Shown here: positions 14,101 through 27,860 of the stretch, piece by piece
Numbering within the stretch: position 1 is the stretch's first letter
Layout: each line of letters begins with the position of its first letter
Source: Prosopocoilus inquinatus
Lineage: Eukaryota; Arthropoda; Insecta; Coleoptera; Lucanidae
Direction: 5' to 3'
NCBI GenBank assembly: GCA_036172665.1
Contig: JAYKNF010000032.1
Location: 186,001 to 250,000 of the forward strand
Length of the DNA: 64,000 nucleotides
Made by a program: the position numbers and the translations under genes
Notes under the pieces: generated by a model
What the model saw: only the letters and a program-made list of their open reading frames with translations
The model's database searches: none
Told to the model about the DNA's origin: nothing

Positions 14101-15262
14101 GTGATGTATCTAAACGATCCTTACTTATCTAACATGTTATTTGACGTTTGGATGGACTCCAGTAAGTCTGATGTGAGATACAAAGTTTTTGGACGCAGCA
14201 GGAGCTGGAAATAGTTTTAAACGAAACAACACGTATTAGCGTTGTTCCTGTAATGTATCTAATCGATCCTTACTCATCTATCATGTTATTTGACGTTTGG
14301 ATGGACTCCAGTAACTCTGATGTGAGATACGACGTTTTCGGACGCAGCAGCAGCTGGAAATAGTTTTAAACGAAACAACACATATTAGCGTTGTTCCTGT
14401 AATGTATCTAATCGATCCTTACTCATCTATCATGTTATTTGACGTTTGGATGGACTCCAGTAACTAGGATGAGAGATACAAAGATTTCGGACGCAGCAGA
14501 AGCTGGAAATAGTTTTGAACGAAACAACACCTATTAGCGTTGTTCCTGTGATGTATCTAAACGATCCTTCCTTATCTAACATGTTATTTAACGTTTGGAT
14601 ACACTCCAGTAAGTCTGATGTGAGATACAAAGTTTTTGGACGCAGCAGGAGCTGGAAATAGTTTTAAACGAAACAACACATATTAGCGTTGTTCCTGTAA
14701 TGTATCTAATCGATCCATACTCATCTATCATGTTATTTGACGTTTGGACAGACTCCAGTAACTCTGATGTGAGATACAAAGTTATCGGACGCAGCAGAAG
14801 CTGGAAATAGTTTTGAACGAAACAACACGTATTAGCGTTGTTCCTGTGATGTATCTAAACGATCCTTACTTATCTAACATGTTATTTGACGTTTGGATGG
14901 ACTCCAGTAAGTCTGATGTGAGATACAATGTTTTTGGACGCAGCAGGAGCTGGAAATAGTTTTAAACGAAACAACACGTATTAGCGTTGTTCCTGTGCTG
15001 TATCTAATCGATACTTACTTATCTATCATGTTATTTGACGTTTCGATGGACTCCAGTAACTCTGATGTGAGATACGAAGTTTTCGGACGCAGCAGAAGCT
15101 GGAAATAGTTTTAAACGAAACAACACGTATTAGCGTTGTTCCTGTGATGTATCTAATCGATCCTTACTCATCTATCATGTTATTTGACGTTTGGATGGAC
15201 TCCAGTAACTCTGATGTGAGATACAAAGTTTTTGGACGCAGCAGGAGCTGGAAATAGTTTTA
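5134..15262 (+). repeat. Higher-order block B (10129 bp)
   Basis: Sixty-eight monomer lengths minus 3 bp. It opens as a copy of unit A: 5134 to about 7070 follows 1 to about 1937 monomer by monomer, including the start pair, the ctaggatgag types and the ggcgttacg types. From about 7071 it continues differently. Within it, a block carrying the gtatataatcg monomer occurs three times (7401, 11126 and 13659), spaced 3725 bp (25 monomers) and 2533 bp (17 monomers). The gattaactcc monomer occurs at 8489 and 12810, 4321 bp apart (29 monomers). The last 1.2 kb (14071-15262) resembles 3793-5133. No gene or foreign insertion is seen. Confidence 0.88.
7220..7365 (+). repeat. 146-bp monomer with a 3-bp deletion
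   Basis: In this copy tgagatac is followed directly by gttttcgg at 7331, where sister copies near 11050 and 13575 read tgagatacgacgttttcgg. Three bases are lost. This single event explains why distances that cross it (for example 5214 to 8489, 3275 bp) are 3 bp short of a multiple of 149. Confidence 0.85.
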
Positions 15263-18200
15263 AACGAAACAACACGTATTAGCGTTGTTCCTGTGCTATA
15301 TCTAATCGATCCTTACTTATCTATCATGTTATTTGACGTTTGGATTAACTCCAGTAACTCTGATGTGAGATACGACGTTTTCGGACGCAGCAGAAGCTGG
15401 AAATAGTTTTAAACTAAACAACACGTATTAGCGTTGTTCCTGTGATGTATCTAATCGATCCTTACTCATCTATCATGTTATTTGACGTTTGGATGGACTC
15501 CAGTAACTCTGATGTGAGATACAAAGTTTTTGGACGCAGCAGGAGCTGGAAATAGTTTTAAACGAAACAACACGTATTAGCGTTGTTCCTGTGCTGTATC
15601 TAATCGATACTTACTTATCTATCATGTTATTTGACGTTTCGATGGACTCCAGTAACTCTGATGTGAGATACGACGTTTCCGGACGCAGCAGAAGCTGGAA
15701 ATAGTATTAAACGAAACAACACGTATTAGCGTTGTTCCTGTGATGTATCTAATCGATCCTTACTCATCTATCATGTTATTTGACGTTTGGATGGACTCCA
15801 GTAACTAGGATGTGAGATACAAAGATTTCGGACGCAGCAGAAGCTGGAAATACTTTTGAACGAAACAACACCTATTAGCGTTGTTCCTGTGATGTATCTA
15901 AACGATCCTTACTTATCTAACATGTTATTTAACGTTTGGATACACTCCAGTAAGTCTGATGTGAGATACAAAGTTTTTGGACGCAGCAGGAGCTGGAAAT
16001 AGTTTTAAACGAAACAACACGTATTAGCGTTGTTCCTGTGCTGTATCTAATCGATACTTACTTATCTATCATGTTATTTGACGTTTCGATGGACTCCAGT
16101 AACTCTGATGTGAGATACGAAGTTTTCGGACGCAGCAGAAGCTGGAAATAGTTTTAAACGAAACAACACGTATTAGCGTTGTTCCTGTGATGTATCTAAT
16201 CGATCCTTACTCATCTATCATGTTATTTGACGTTCGGGTGGACTCCAGTGAGTCTGATGTGAAATACAAAGTTTTGGGACGCAGCAGGAGCTGGAAATAG
16301 TTTTAAACGAAACAACACGCATTAGCGTTGTTCCTGTGATGTATCTAATCGATCCTTACTCATCTATCATGTTATTTGACGTTTCGATGGACTCCAGTAA
16401 CTCTGATGTGAGATACGACGTTTCCGGACGCAGCAGAAGCTGGAAATAGTATTAAACGAAACAACACGTATTAGCGTTGTTCCTGTGATGTATCTAATCG
16501 ATCCTTACTCATCTATCATGTTATTTGACGTTTGGATGGACTCCAGTAACTAGGATGAGAGATACAAAGATTTCGGACGCAGCAGAAGCTGGAAATAGTT
16601 TTGAACGAAACAACACCTATTAGCGTTGTTCCTGTGATGTATCTAAACGATCCTTACTTATCTAACATGTTATTTAACGTTTGGATACACTCCAGTAAGT
16701 CTGATGTGAGATACAAAGTTTTTGGACGCAGCAGGAGCTGGAAATAGTTTGAAACGAAACAACACGTATTAGCGTTGTTCCTGTGCTGTATCTAATCGAT
16801 CCTTACTTATCTATCATGTTATTTGACGTTTGGATGGACTCCAGTAACCCTGACGTGAGATACGAAGTTCTCGGACGCAGCAGAAGCTGGAAATAGTTTT
16901 AAACGAAACAACACTCATTAGCGTTGTTCCTGTGATGTATCTAATGGATCCTTACTCATCTATCATGTTATTTGGCGTTACGATGGACTCCAGTAACTTA
17001 GATGTGAGATACGAAGTTCTCGGACGCAGCTGAAGCTAGAAATAGTTTTAAACGAAACAACATGCATTAGCGTTGTTCCTGTGATGTATCTAATCGATCC
17101 TTACTTATCTATCATGTTATTTGACGTTTGGATGGACCCCAGTAACCCTGACTTGAGATACGAAGTTCTCGGACGCAGCCGAAGCTGGAAATAGTTTTAA
17201 ACGAAACAACACGTATTAGCGTTGTTCCTGTGCTGTAGGACGTAGCAGAAGCTGGAAATAGTTTTAAACGAAACAACACGTATTAGCGTTGTTCCTGTGA
17301 TGTATCTAATCGATCCTTACTCATCTATCATGTTATTTGACGTTTGGATGGACTCCATTAACTCTGATGTGAGATACAAAGTTTTTGGACGCAGCAGGAG
17401 CTGGAAATAGTTTTAAACGAAACAACACGTATTAGCGTTGTTCCTGTGCTGTATCTAATCGATCCTTACTTATCTATCATGTTATTTGACGTTTGGATTA
17501 ACTCCAGTAACTCTGATGTGAGATACGACGTTTTCGGACGCAGCAGAAGCTGGAAATAGTTTTAAACGAAACAACACGTATTAGCGTTGTTCCTGTGATG
17601 TATCTAATCGATCCTTACTCATCTATCATGTTATTTGACGTTTGAGTGGACTCCAGTAACTCTGATGAGAGATACAAAGATTTCGGAAGCAGCAGAAGCT
17701 GGAAATACTTTTGAACGATACACCACCTATTAGCGTTGTTCCTGTGATGTATCTAAACGATCCTTACTTATCTAACATGTTATTTGACGTTTGGATGGAC
17801 TCCAGTGTGTCTGATGTGAGATACAAAGTTTTGGGACGCAGCAGGAGCTGGAAATAGTTTTAAACGAAACAACACGTATTAGCGTTGTTCCTGTGCTGTA
17901 TCTAATCGATCCTTACTTATCTATCATGTTATTTGACGTTTGGATGGACTCCAGTAACCCTGACGTGAGATACGAAGTTCTCGGACGCAGCAGAAGCTGG
18001 AAATAGTTTTAAACGAAGCAACAGGCATTAGCGTTGTTCCTGTGATGTATCTAATCGATCCTTACTCATCTATCATGTTATTTGACGTTACGATGGACTC
18101 CAGTAACTCTGATGTGAGATACGACGTTTCCGGACGCAGCAGAAGCTGGAAATAGTATTAAACGAAACAACACGTATTAGCGTTGTTCCTGTGATGTATC

Positions 18201-20395
18201 TAATCGATCCTTACTCATCTATCATGTTATTTGACGTTTGGATGGACTCCAGTAACTAGGATGAGAGATACAAAGATTTCGGACGCAGCAGAAGCTGGAA
18301 ATAGTTTTGAACGAAACAACACCTATTAGCGTTGTTCCTGTGATGTATCTAAACGATCCTTACTTATCTATCATGTTATTTGACGTTTCGATGGACTCCA
18401 GTAACTCTGATGTGAGATACGAAGTTTTCGGACGCAGCAGAAGCTGGAAATAGTTTTAAACGAAACAACACGTATTAGCGTTGTTCCGGTGATGTATCTA
18501 ATCGATCCTTACTCATCTATCATGTTATTTGACGTTTGGATGGACTCCAGTAACTCTGATGTGAGATACAAAGTTTTTGGACGCAGCAGGAGCTGGAAAT
18601 AGTTTTAAACGAAACAACACGCATTAGCGTTGTTCCTGTGATGTATCTAATCGATCCTTACTCATCTATCATGTTATTTGGTGTTACGATGGACTCCAGT
18701 AACTTAGATGTGAGATACGAATTTCTCGGACGCAGCTGAAGCTAGAAATAGTTTTAAACGAAACAACACGCATTAGCGTTGTTCCTGTGTTGTATCTAAT
18801 CGATCCTTACTTATCTATCATGTTATTTGACGTTTGGATGTACTCCAGTAACCCTGACGTGAGATACGAAGATCTCGGACGCAGCAGAAGCTGGAAATAG
18901 TTTTAAACGAAACAACACGTATTAGCGTTGTTCCTGTGATGTATCTAATCGATCCTTACTCATCTATCATGTTATTTGACGTTTGGACGGACTCCAGTAA
19001 CTCTGATGGGAGATACAAAGTTCTCGGACGCAGTAGAAGCTGGAAATAGTTTTGAACGAAACAACACGTATTAGCGTTGTTCCTGTGATGTATCTAAACG
19101 ATCCTTACTTATCTAACATGTTATTTGAGGTTTGGATGGACTCCAGTAAGTCTGATGTGAGATACAAAGTTTTTGGACGCAGCAGGAGCTGGAAATAGTT
19201 TTAAACGAAACAACACGTATTAGCGTTGTTCCTGTAATGTATCTAATCGATCCTTACTCATCTATCATGTTATTTGACGTTTGGATGGACTCCAGTAACT
19301 CTGATGTGAGATACGACGTTTTCGGACGCAGCAGCAGCTGGAAATAGTTTTAAACGAAACAACACATATTAGCGTTGTTCCTGTAATGTATCTAATCGAT
19401 CCTTACTCATCTATCATGTTATTTGACGTTTGGATGGACTCCAGTAACTAGGATGAGAGATACAAAGATTTCGGACGCAGCAGAAGCTGGAAATAGTTTT
19501 GAACGAAACAACACCTATTAGCGTTGTTCCTGTGATGTATCTAAACGATCCTTCCTTATCTAACATGTTATTTAACGTTTGGATACACTCCAGTAAGTCT
19601 GATGTGAGATACAAAGTTTTTGGACGCAGCAGGAGCTGGAAATAGTTTTAAACGAAACAACACGTATTAGCGTTGTTCCTGTGATGTATCTAAACGATCC
19701 TTACTTATCTAACATGTTATTTGACGTTTGGATGGACTCCAGTGTGTCTGATGTGAGATACAAAGTTTTGGGACGCAGCAGGAGCTGGAAATAGTTTTAA
19801 ACGAAACAACACATATTAGCGTTGTTCCTGTAATGTATCTAATCGATCCATACTCATCTATCATGTTATTTGACGTTTGGACAGACTCCAGTAACTCTGA
19901 TGTGAGATACAAAGTTATCGGACGCAGCAGAAGCTGGAAATAGTTTTGAACGAAACAACACGTATTAGCGTTGTTCCTGTGATGTATCTAAACGATCCTT
20001 ACTTATCTAACATGTTATTTGACGTTTGGATGGACTCCAGTAAGTCTGATGTGAGATACAATGTTTTTGGACGCAGCAGGAGCTGGAAATAGTTTTAAAC
20101 GAAACAACACGTATTAGCGTTGTTCCTGTGCTGTATCTAATCGATACTTACTTATCTATCATGTTATTTGACGTTTCGATGGACTCCAGTAACTCTGATG
20201 TGAGATACGAAGTTTTCGGACGCAGCAGAAGCTGGAAATAGTTTTAAACGAAACAACACGTATTAGCGTTGTTCCTGTGATGTATCTAATCGATCCTTAC
20301 TCATCTATCATGTTATTTGACGTTTGGATGGACTCCAGTAACTCTGATGTGAGATACAAAGTTTTTGGACGCAGCAGGAGCTGGAAATAGTTTTA
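15263..20395 (+). repeat. Higher-order repeat unit A, copy 2 (5133 bp)
   Basis: A near-identical duplicate of 1-5133 at a constant offset of 15262 bp, so no net insertion or deletion between them. Substitutions noticed by eye: 551 against 15813, 646 against 15908, 2824 against 18086, 2959 against 18221, and 3867 against 19129. That is about one change per kilobase, far fewer than between neighbouring monomers. The duplication is therefore much younger than the monomer types it contains. Confidence 0.92.
17200..17266 (+). repeat. Truncated 67-bp satellite monomer, second copy
   Basis: Same 82-bp internal deletion and same gctgtaggacgtagc junction as at 1938-2004, exactly 15262 bp later. It is inherited by segmental duplication rather than being an independent deletion. 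Confidence 0.95.
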
Positions 20396-21986
20396 AACGA
20401 AACAACACGTATTAGCGTTGTTCCTGTGCTATATCTAATCGATCCTTACTTATCTATCATGTTATTTGACGTTTGGATTAACTCCAGTAACTCTGATGTG
20501 AGATACGACGTTTTCGGACGCAGCAGAAGCTGGAAATAGTTTTAAACTAAACAACACGTATTAGCGTTGTTCCTGTGATGTATCTAATCGATCCTTACTC
20601 ATCTATCATGTTATTTGACGTTTGGATGGACTCCAGTAACTCTGATGTGAGATACAAAGTTTTTGGACGCAGCAGGAGCTGGAAATAGTTTTAAACGAAA
20701 CAACACGTATTAGCGTTGTTCCTGTGCTGTATCTAATCGATACTTACTTATCTATCATGTTATTTGACGTTTCGATTGACTCCAGTAACTCTGATGTGAG
20801 ATACGACGTTTCCGGACGCAGCAGAAGCTGGAATTAGTATTAAACGAAACAACACGTATTAGCGTTGTTCCTGTGATGTATCTAATCGATCCTTACTCAT
20901 CTATCATGTTATTTGACGTTTGGATGGACTCCAGTAACTAGGATGAGAGATACAAAGATTTCGGACGCAGCAGAAGCTGGAAATACTTTTGAACGAAACA
21001 ACACCTATTAGCGTTGTTCCTGTGATGTATCTAAACGATCCTTACTTATCTAACATGTTATTTAACGTTTGGATACACTCCAGTAAGTCTGATGTGAGAT
21101 ACAAAGTTTTTGGACGCAGCAGGAGCTGGAAATAGTTTTAAACGAAACAACACGTATTAGCGTTGTTCCTGTGCTGTATCTAATCGATACTTACTTATCT
21201 ATCATGTTATTTGACGTTTCGATGGACTCCAGTAACTCTGATGTGAGATACGAAGTTTTCGGACGCAGCAGAAGCTGGAAATAGTTTTAAACGAAACAAC
21301 ACGTATTAGCGTTGTTCCTGTGATGTATCTAATCGATCCTTACTCATCTATCATGTTATTTGACGTTCGGGTGGACTCCAGTGAGTCTGATGTGAAATAC
21401 AAAGTTTTGGGACGCAGCAGGAGCTGGAAATAGTTTTAAACGAAACAACACGCATTAGCGTTGTTCCTGTGATGTATCTAATCGATCCTTACTCATCTAT
21501 CATGTTATTTGACGTTTCGATGGACTCCAGTAACTCTGATGTGAGATACGACGTTTCCGGACGCAGCAGAAGCTGGAAATAGTATTAAACGAAACAACAC
21601 GTATTAGCGTTGTTCCTGTGATGTATCTAATCGATCCTTACTCATCTATCATGTTATTTGACGTTTGGATGGACTCCAGTAACTAGGATGAGAGATACAA
21701 AGATTTCGGACGCAGCAGAAGCTGGAAATAGTTTTGAACGAAACAACACCTATTAGCGTTGTTCCTGTGATGTATCTAAACGATCCTTACTTATCTAACA
21801 TGTTATTTAACGTTTGGATACACTCCAGTAAGTCTGATGTGAGATACAAAGTTTTTGGACGCAGCAGGAGCTGGAAATAGTTTGAAACGAAACAACACGT
21901 ATTAGCGTTGTTCCTGTGCTGTATCTAATCGATCCTTACTTATCTATCATGTTATTTGACGTTTGGATGGACTCCAGTAACCCTGA
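20396..21986 (+). repeat. Partial start of block B, broken at 21987
   Basis: Continues the 15262-bp duplication: it matches 5134-6724 with one substitution noticed (5515 against 20777). Identity stops inside a monomer: 6725 reads on as ccctgacgtgag with acgaagttctcgg, whereas 21987 onward reads gatgtgagatacgacgttttcgaacg. From here the array carries the second variant set. The breakpoint lies in a stretch common to all monomers. Confidence 0.88.
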
Positions 21987-22034
21987 TGTGAGATACGACG
22001 TTTTCGAACGCAGCAGAAGCTGGAAATAGTTTTA

Positions 22035-25000
22035 AACGAAACAACACGTATTAGCGTCGTTCCTGTGATGTATCTAATCGATCCTTACTTATCTAACATG
22101 TAATTTAAAGTTTGGATGGACTCCAGTAAGTCTGATGTGAGATACAAAGTTTTTGGAAGCAGCAGGAGCTGGAAATAGTTTTAAACGAAACAACACGAAT
22201 TAGCGTTGTTCCTGTGCTGTATCTAATCGATCCTTACTTATCTATCATGTTATTTGGCGTTTCGATGGACTCCAGTAGCTCTGATGTGAGATACGACGTT
22301 TTCGGACGCAGCAGAAGCTGGAAATAGTTTTAAACGAAACAACACGCATTAGCGTTGTTCCTGTGATGTATCTAATCGATCCTTACTTAGCTACTATGTT
22401 ATTTGACGTTTCGATGGACTCCAGTAACTCTAATGTGAGATACGAAGTTTTCGGACGCAGCAGAAGCTGGAAATAGTTTTAAACGAAACAACACGTATTA
22501 GCGTTGTTCCTGTGATGTATCTAATCGATCCTTACTTATCTAACATGTAATTTAAAGTTTGGATGGACTCCAGTAAGTCTGATGTGAGATACAAAGTTTT
22601 TGGAAGCAGCAGGAGCTGGAAATAGTTTTAAACGAAACACCACGTATTAGCGTTGTTCCTGTGATGTATCTAAACGATCCTTACTTATCTAAAATGTTAT
22701 TTGACGTTTGGATGGACTCCAGTAAGTCTGATGTGAGATACAAAGTTTTTGGACGCAGCAGGAGCTGGAAATAGTTTTAAACGAAACACCACGTATTAGC
22801 GTTGTTCCTGTGGTGTATCTATTCGATCCTTACTTATCTATTATGTTATTTGACGTTTGGATGGGCTCCAGTAACTCTGATGTGAGATTCGACGTTTTCG
22901 GACGCAGCAGAAGCTGGAAATAGTTTTAAACGAAACAGCACGCATTAGCGTTGTTCCTGTGAAGTATCTAATCGATCCTTACTCATCTATAATGTTATTT
23001 GGCGTTTCGATGGACTCCAGTAACTTAGATGTGAGATACGAAGTTTTCGGACGCAGCAGGAGCTGGAAATAGTTGTAAACGAAACAACACGTTTTAGCGT
23101 TGTTCCTGTGCTGTATCTAATCGATCCTTACTTATCTATCATGTTATTTGACGTTTCGATGGGCTCCAGTAACTCTGATGTGAGATACGACGTTTTCGGA
23201 CGCAGCAGAAGCTGGAAATAGTTTTAAACGAAACAACACGTTTAAGCGTTGTTCCTGTGCTGTATCTAATAGATCCTTACTTATCTATTATGTTATTTGA
23301 CGTTTCGATGGGCTCCAGTATCTCTGATGTGAGATACGACGTTTTCGGACGCAGCAGAAGCTGGAAATAGTTTTAAACGAAACAGCACGCATTAGCGATG
23401 TTCCTGTGATGTATCTAATCGATCCTTACTTATCTATCATGTTATTTGACGTTTCGATGGGCTCCAGTAACTCTGATGTGAGATTCGACGTTTTCGGACG
23501 CAGCAGAAGCTGGAAATAGTTTTGAACGAAACAACACGCATTAGCGTTGTTCCTGTGATGTATCTAATCGATCCTTACTTAGCTACTATGTTATTTGACG
23601 TTTCGATGGACTCCAGTAACTCTAATGTGAGATACGAAATTTTCGGACGCAGCAGAAGCTGGAAATAGTTTTAAACGAAACAACACGCATTGGCGTTGTT
23701 CCGGTGATGTATCTAATCGATCCTTACTAATCTATCATGTTATTTGACGTTTGGATGGACTCCAGTAACTCTGATGTGAGATACAAAGTTTTTGGACGCA
23801 GCAGGAGCTGGAAATAGTTTTAAACGAAACAACACGTATTAGCGTTGTTCCTGTGCTGTATCTAATCGATCCTTACTTATCTATCATGTTATTTGACGTT
23901 TGGATGGACTCCAGTAACTCTGATGTGAGATACGACGTTTTCGGACGCAGCAGAAGCTGGAAATAGTTTTAAACGAAACAACACGTATTAGCGTTGTTCC
24001 TGTGATGTATCTAATCGATCCTTACTCATCTATCATGTTATTTGACGTTTGGGTGGACTCCAGTGAGTCTGATGTGAGATACAAAGTTTTGGGACGCAGC
24101 AGGAGCTGGAAATAGTTTTAAACGAAACAACACGTATTAGCGTTGTTCCTGTGCTGTATCTAATCGATCCTTACTTATCTATCATGATATTTGACGTTTG
24201 GATGGACTCCAGTAACCCTGACGTGAGATACGAAGTTCTCGGACGCAGCAGAAGCTGGAAATAGTTTTAAACGAAGCAACAGGCATTAGCGTTGTTCCTG
24301 TGATGTATCTAATCGATCCTTACTCATCTATCATGTTATTTGACGTTTCGATGGACTCCAGTAACTCTGATGTGAGATACGACGTTTCCGGACGCAGCAG
24401 AAGCTGGAAATAGTATTAAACGAAATAACACGTATTAGCGTTGTTCCTGTGATGTATCTAATCGATCCTTACTCATCTATCATGTTATTTGACGTTTGGA
24501 TGGACTCCAGTTACTAGGATGAGAGATACAAAGATTTCGGACGCAGCAGAATCTGGAAATAGTTTTGAACGAAACAACACCTATTAGCGTTGTTCCTGTG
24601 ATGTATCTAAACGATCCTTACTTATCTAACATGTTATTTAAAGTTTGGATACACTCCAGTAAGTCTGATGTGAGATACAAAGTTTTTGGACGCAGCAGGA
24701 GCTGGAAATAGTTTTAAACGAAACAACACGTATTAGCGTTGTTCCTGTGCTGTATCTAATCGATCCTTACTCATCTATCATGTTATTTGGCGTTACGATG
24801 GACTCCAGTAACTTAGATGTGAGATACGAAGTTCTCGGACGCAGCTGAAGCTAGAAATAGTTTTAAACGAAACAACATGCATTAGCGTTGTTCCTGTGAT
24901 GTATCTAATCGATCCTTACTTATCTATCATGTTATTTGACGTTTGGATGGACTCCAGTAACCCTGACTTTAGATACGAAGTTCTCGGACGCAGCAGAAGC

Positions 25001-26196
25001 TGGAAATAGTTTTAAACGAAACAACACGTATTAGCGTTGTTCCTGTGATGTACCTAATCGATCCTTACTCATCTATCATGTTATTTGACGTTTGGATGGA
25101 CTCCAGTAACTCTGATGTGAGATACAAAGTTTTTGGACGCAGCAGAAGCTGGAAATAGTTTTGAACGAAACAACACGTATTAGCGTTGTTCCTGTGATGT
25201 ATCTAATCAATCCTTACTTAGCTACTATGTTATTTGACGTTTCGATGGACTCCAGTAACTCTAATGTGAGATACGAAATTTTCGGACGCACCAGCAGCTG
25301 GAAATAGTTTGAAACGAAACAACACATATTAGCGTTGTTCCTGTGATGTATCTAATCGATCCTTACTCATCAATCATGTTATTTGACGTTTGGATGGACT
25401 CCAGTAAGTCTGATGTGAGATACAAAGTTTTTGGACGCAGCAGGAGCTGGAAATAGTTTTAAACGAAACAACACGTATTAGCGTTGTTCCTGTGCTGTAT
25501 CTAATAGATAATTACTTATCTATCATATTATTTGACGTTTCGATGGACTCCAGTAACTCTGATGTGAGATACGACGTTTTCGGACGCAGCAGAAGCTGGA
25601 AATAGTTTTAAACGAAGCAACACGTATTGGCGTTGTTCCTGTGATATATCTAATCGATCCTTACTCATCTATCATGTTATTTGACGTTTGGATGGACTCC
25701 AGTAACTCTGATGTGAGATACAAAGTTTTTTACGCAGCAGAAGCTGGAAATAGTTTTGAACGAAACAACACCTATTAGCGTTGTTCCTGTGATGTATCTA
25801 ATCGATCCTTACTTAGCTACTATGTTATTTGACGTTTCGATGGACTCCAGTAACTCTAACGTGAGATACGAAATTTTCCGACGCAGCAGCAGCTGGAAAT
25901 AGTTTTAAACGAAACAACACATATTAGCGTTGTTCCTGTGATATATCTAATCGATCCTTACTCGTCTATCATGTTATTTGGCGTTTCGATGGACTCCAGT
26001 AGCTCTGATGTGAGATACGACGTTTTCGGACGCAGCAGAAGATGGAAATAGTTTTAAACGAAACAGCACGCATTCCTGTGATGTATCTAATCGATCCTTA
26101 CTCATCTATCATGTTATTTGACGTTTCGATGGACTCCAGTAAGTCTGATGTGAGATACGACGTTTTCGAACGCAGCAGAAGCTGGAAATAGTTTTA
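22035..26196 (+). repeat. 4162-bp spacing unit, copy 1
   Basis: Starts at the monomer with gcgtcgttcc and acatgtaatttaaag. The next such unit starts at 26197, and the pair recurs at 40182 and 44344. The length is 28 monomers minus 10 bp; a 140-bp monomer near 26071 accounts for 9 bp and a tttttt-acgc deletion near 25731 for 1 bp. The first eleven monomers (to about 23690) match 26197 to about 27852 in order (tagctactatg, atttaaag, aaacaccacg, tgtggtgtatc, gaagtatc, gcgatgttcc, cattggcg types). Local differences look like conversion tracts: for example gggctcc with gagattcgacg near 22862-22892 against ccctgacgtg near 27030-27060. Confidence 0.82.
26034..26196 (+). repeat. 140-bp monomer with a 9-bp deletion in dyad 1
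   Basis: At 26071 the sequence reads cattcctgtg where normal monomers read cattagcgttgttcctgtg, so nine bases (agcgttgtt) are gone. These are precisely the loop end and the 3' arm of dyad 1. The same short monomer occurs with cattcctg at 36639, 40056, 44218, 54189 and 55521, always after a monomer ending agaagatgg, so all six descend from one event. Confidence 0.9.
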
Positions 26197-27860
26197 AACG
26201 AAACAACACGTATTAGCGTCGTTCCTGTGATGTATCTAATCGATCCTTACTTATCTAACATGTAATTTAAAGTTTGGATGGACTCCAGTAAGTCTGATGT
26301 GAGATACAAAGTTTTTGGAAGCAGCAGGAGCTGGAAATAGTTTTAAACGAAACAACACGTATTAGCGTTGTTCCTGTGCTGTATCTAATCGATCCTTACT
26401 TATCTATCATGTTATTTGGCGTTTCGATGGACTCCAGTAGCTCTGATGTGAGATACGACGTTTTCGGACGCAGCAGAAGCTGGAAATAGTTTTAAACGAA
26501 ACAACACGCATTAGCGTTGTTCCTGTGATGTATCTAATCGATCCTTACTTAGCTACTATGTTATTTGACGTTTCGATGGACTCCAGTAACTCTAATGTGA
26601 GATACGACGTTTTCGGACGCAGCAGAAGCTGGAAATAGTTTTAAACGAAACAACACGTATTAGCGTTGTTCCTGTGATGTATCTAATCGATCCTTACTTA
26701 TCTAACATGTAATTTAAAGTTTGGATGGACTCCAGTAAGTCTGATGTGAGATACAAAGGTTTTGGAAGCAGCAGGAGCTGGAAATAGTTTTAAACGAAAC
26801 ACCACCTATTAGCGTTGTTCCTGTGATGTATCTAAACGATCCTTACTTATCTAACATGTTATTTGACGTTTGGATGGACTCCAGTAAGTCTGATGTGAGA
26901 TACAAAGTTTTTGGACGCAGCAGGAGCTGGAAATAGTTTTAAACGAAACACCACGTATTAGCGTTGTTCCTGTGGTGTATCTAATCGATCCTTACTTATC
27001 TATTATGTTATTTGACGTTTGGATGGACTCCAGTAACCCTGACGTGAGATACGAAGTTCTCGGACGCAGCAGAAGCTGGAAATAGTTTTAAACGAAACAA
27101 CACGCATTAGCGTTGTTCCTGTGAAGTATCTAATCGATCCTTACTCATCTATCATGTTATTTGGCGTTTCGATGGACTCCAGTAACTTAGATGTGAGATA
27201 CGAAGTTTTCGGACGCAGCTGGAGCTGGAAATAGTTTTAAACGAAACAACACGTTTAAGCGTTGTTCCTGTGCTGTATCTAATAGATCCTTACTTATCTA
27301 TTATGTTATTTGACGTTTCGATGGGCTCCAGTATCTCTGATGTGAGATACGACGTTTTCGGACGTAACAGAAGCTGGAAATAGTTTTAAACGAAACAACA
27401 CGCATTAGCGATGTTCCTGTGATGTATCTAATCGATCCTTACTTATCTATCATGTTATTTGACGTTTCGATGGGCTCCAGTAACTCTGATGTGAGATTCG
27501 ACGTTTTCGGACGCAGCAGAAGCTGGAAATAGTTTTAAACGAAACAACACGCATTAGCGATGTTCCTGTGATGTATCTAATCGATCCTTACTTATCTATC
27601 ATGTTATTTGACGTTTCGATGGACTCCAGTAACTCTAATGTGAGATACGAAATTTTCGGACGCAGCAGAAGCTGGAAATAGTTTTAAACGAAACAACACG
27701 CATTAGCGATGTTCCTGTGATGTATCTAATCGATCCTTACTTATCTATCATGTTATTTGACGTTTCGATGGACTCCAGTAACTCTAATGTGAGATACGAA
27801 ATTTTCGGACGCAGCAGAAGCTGGAAATAGTTTTAAACGAAACAACACGCATTGGCGTTG
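26197..27860 (+). repeat. 4162-bp spacing unit, copy 2 (start only)
   Basis: Monomer order follows 22035-23690. One monomer (the acgttttagcg type) is absent at 27240, and the monomer starting near 27540 (gcgatgttcc with ctctaatg) is doubled at about 27689, so the net length is unchanged. After the cattggcg monomer at about 27850 the two copies part. Confidence 0.8.
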
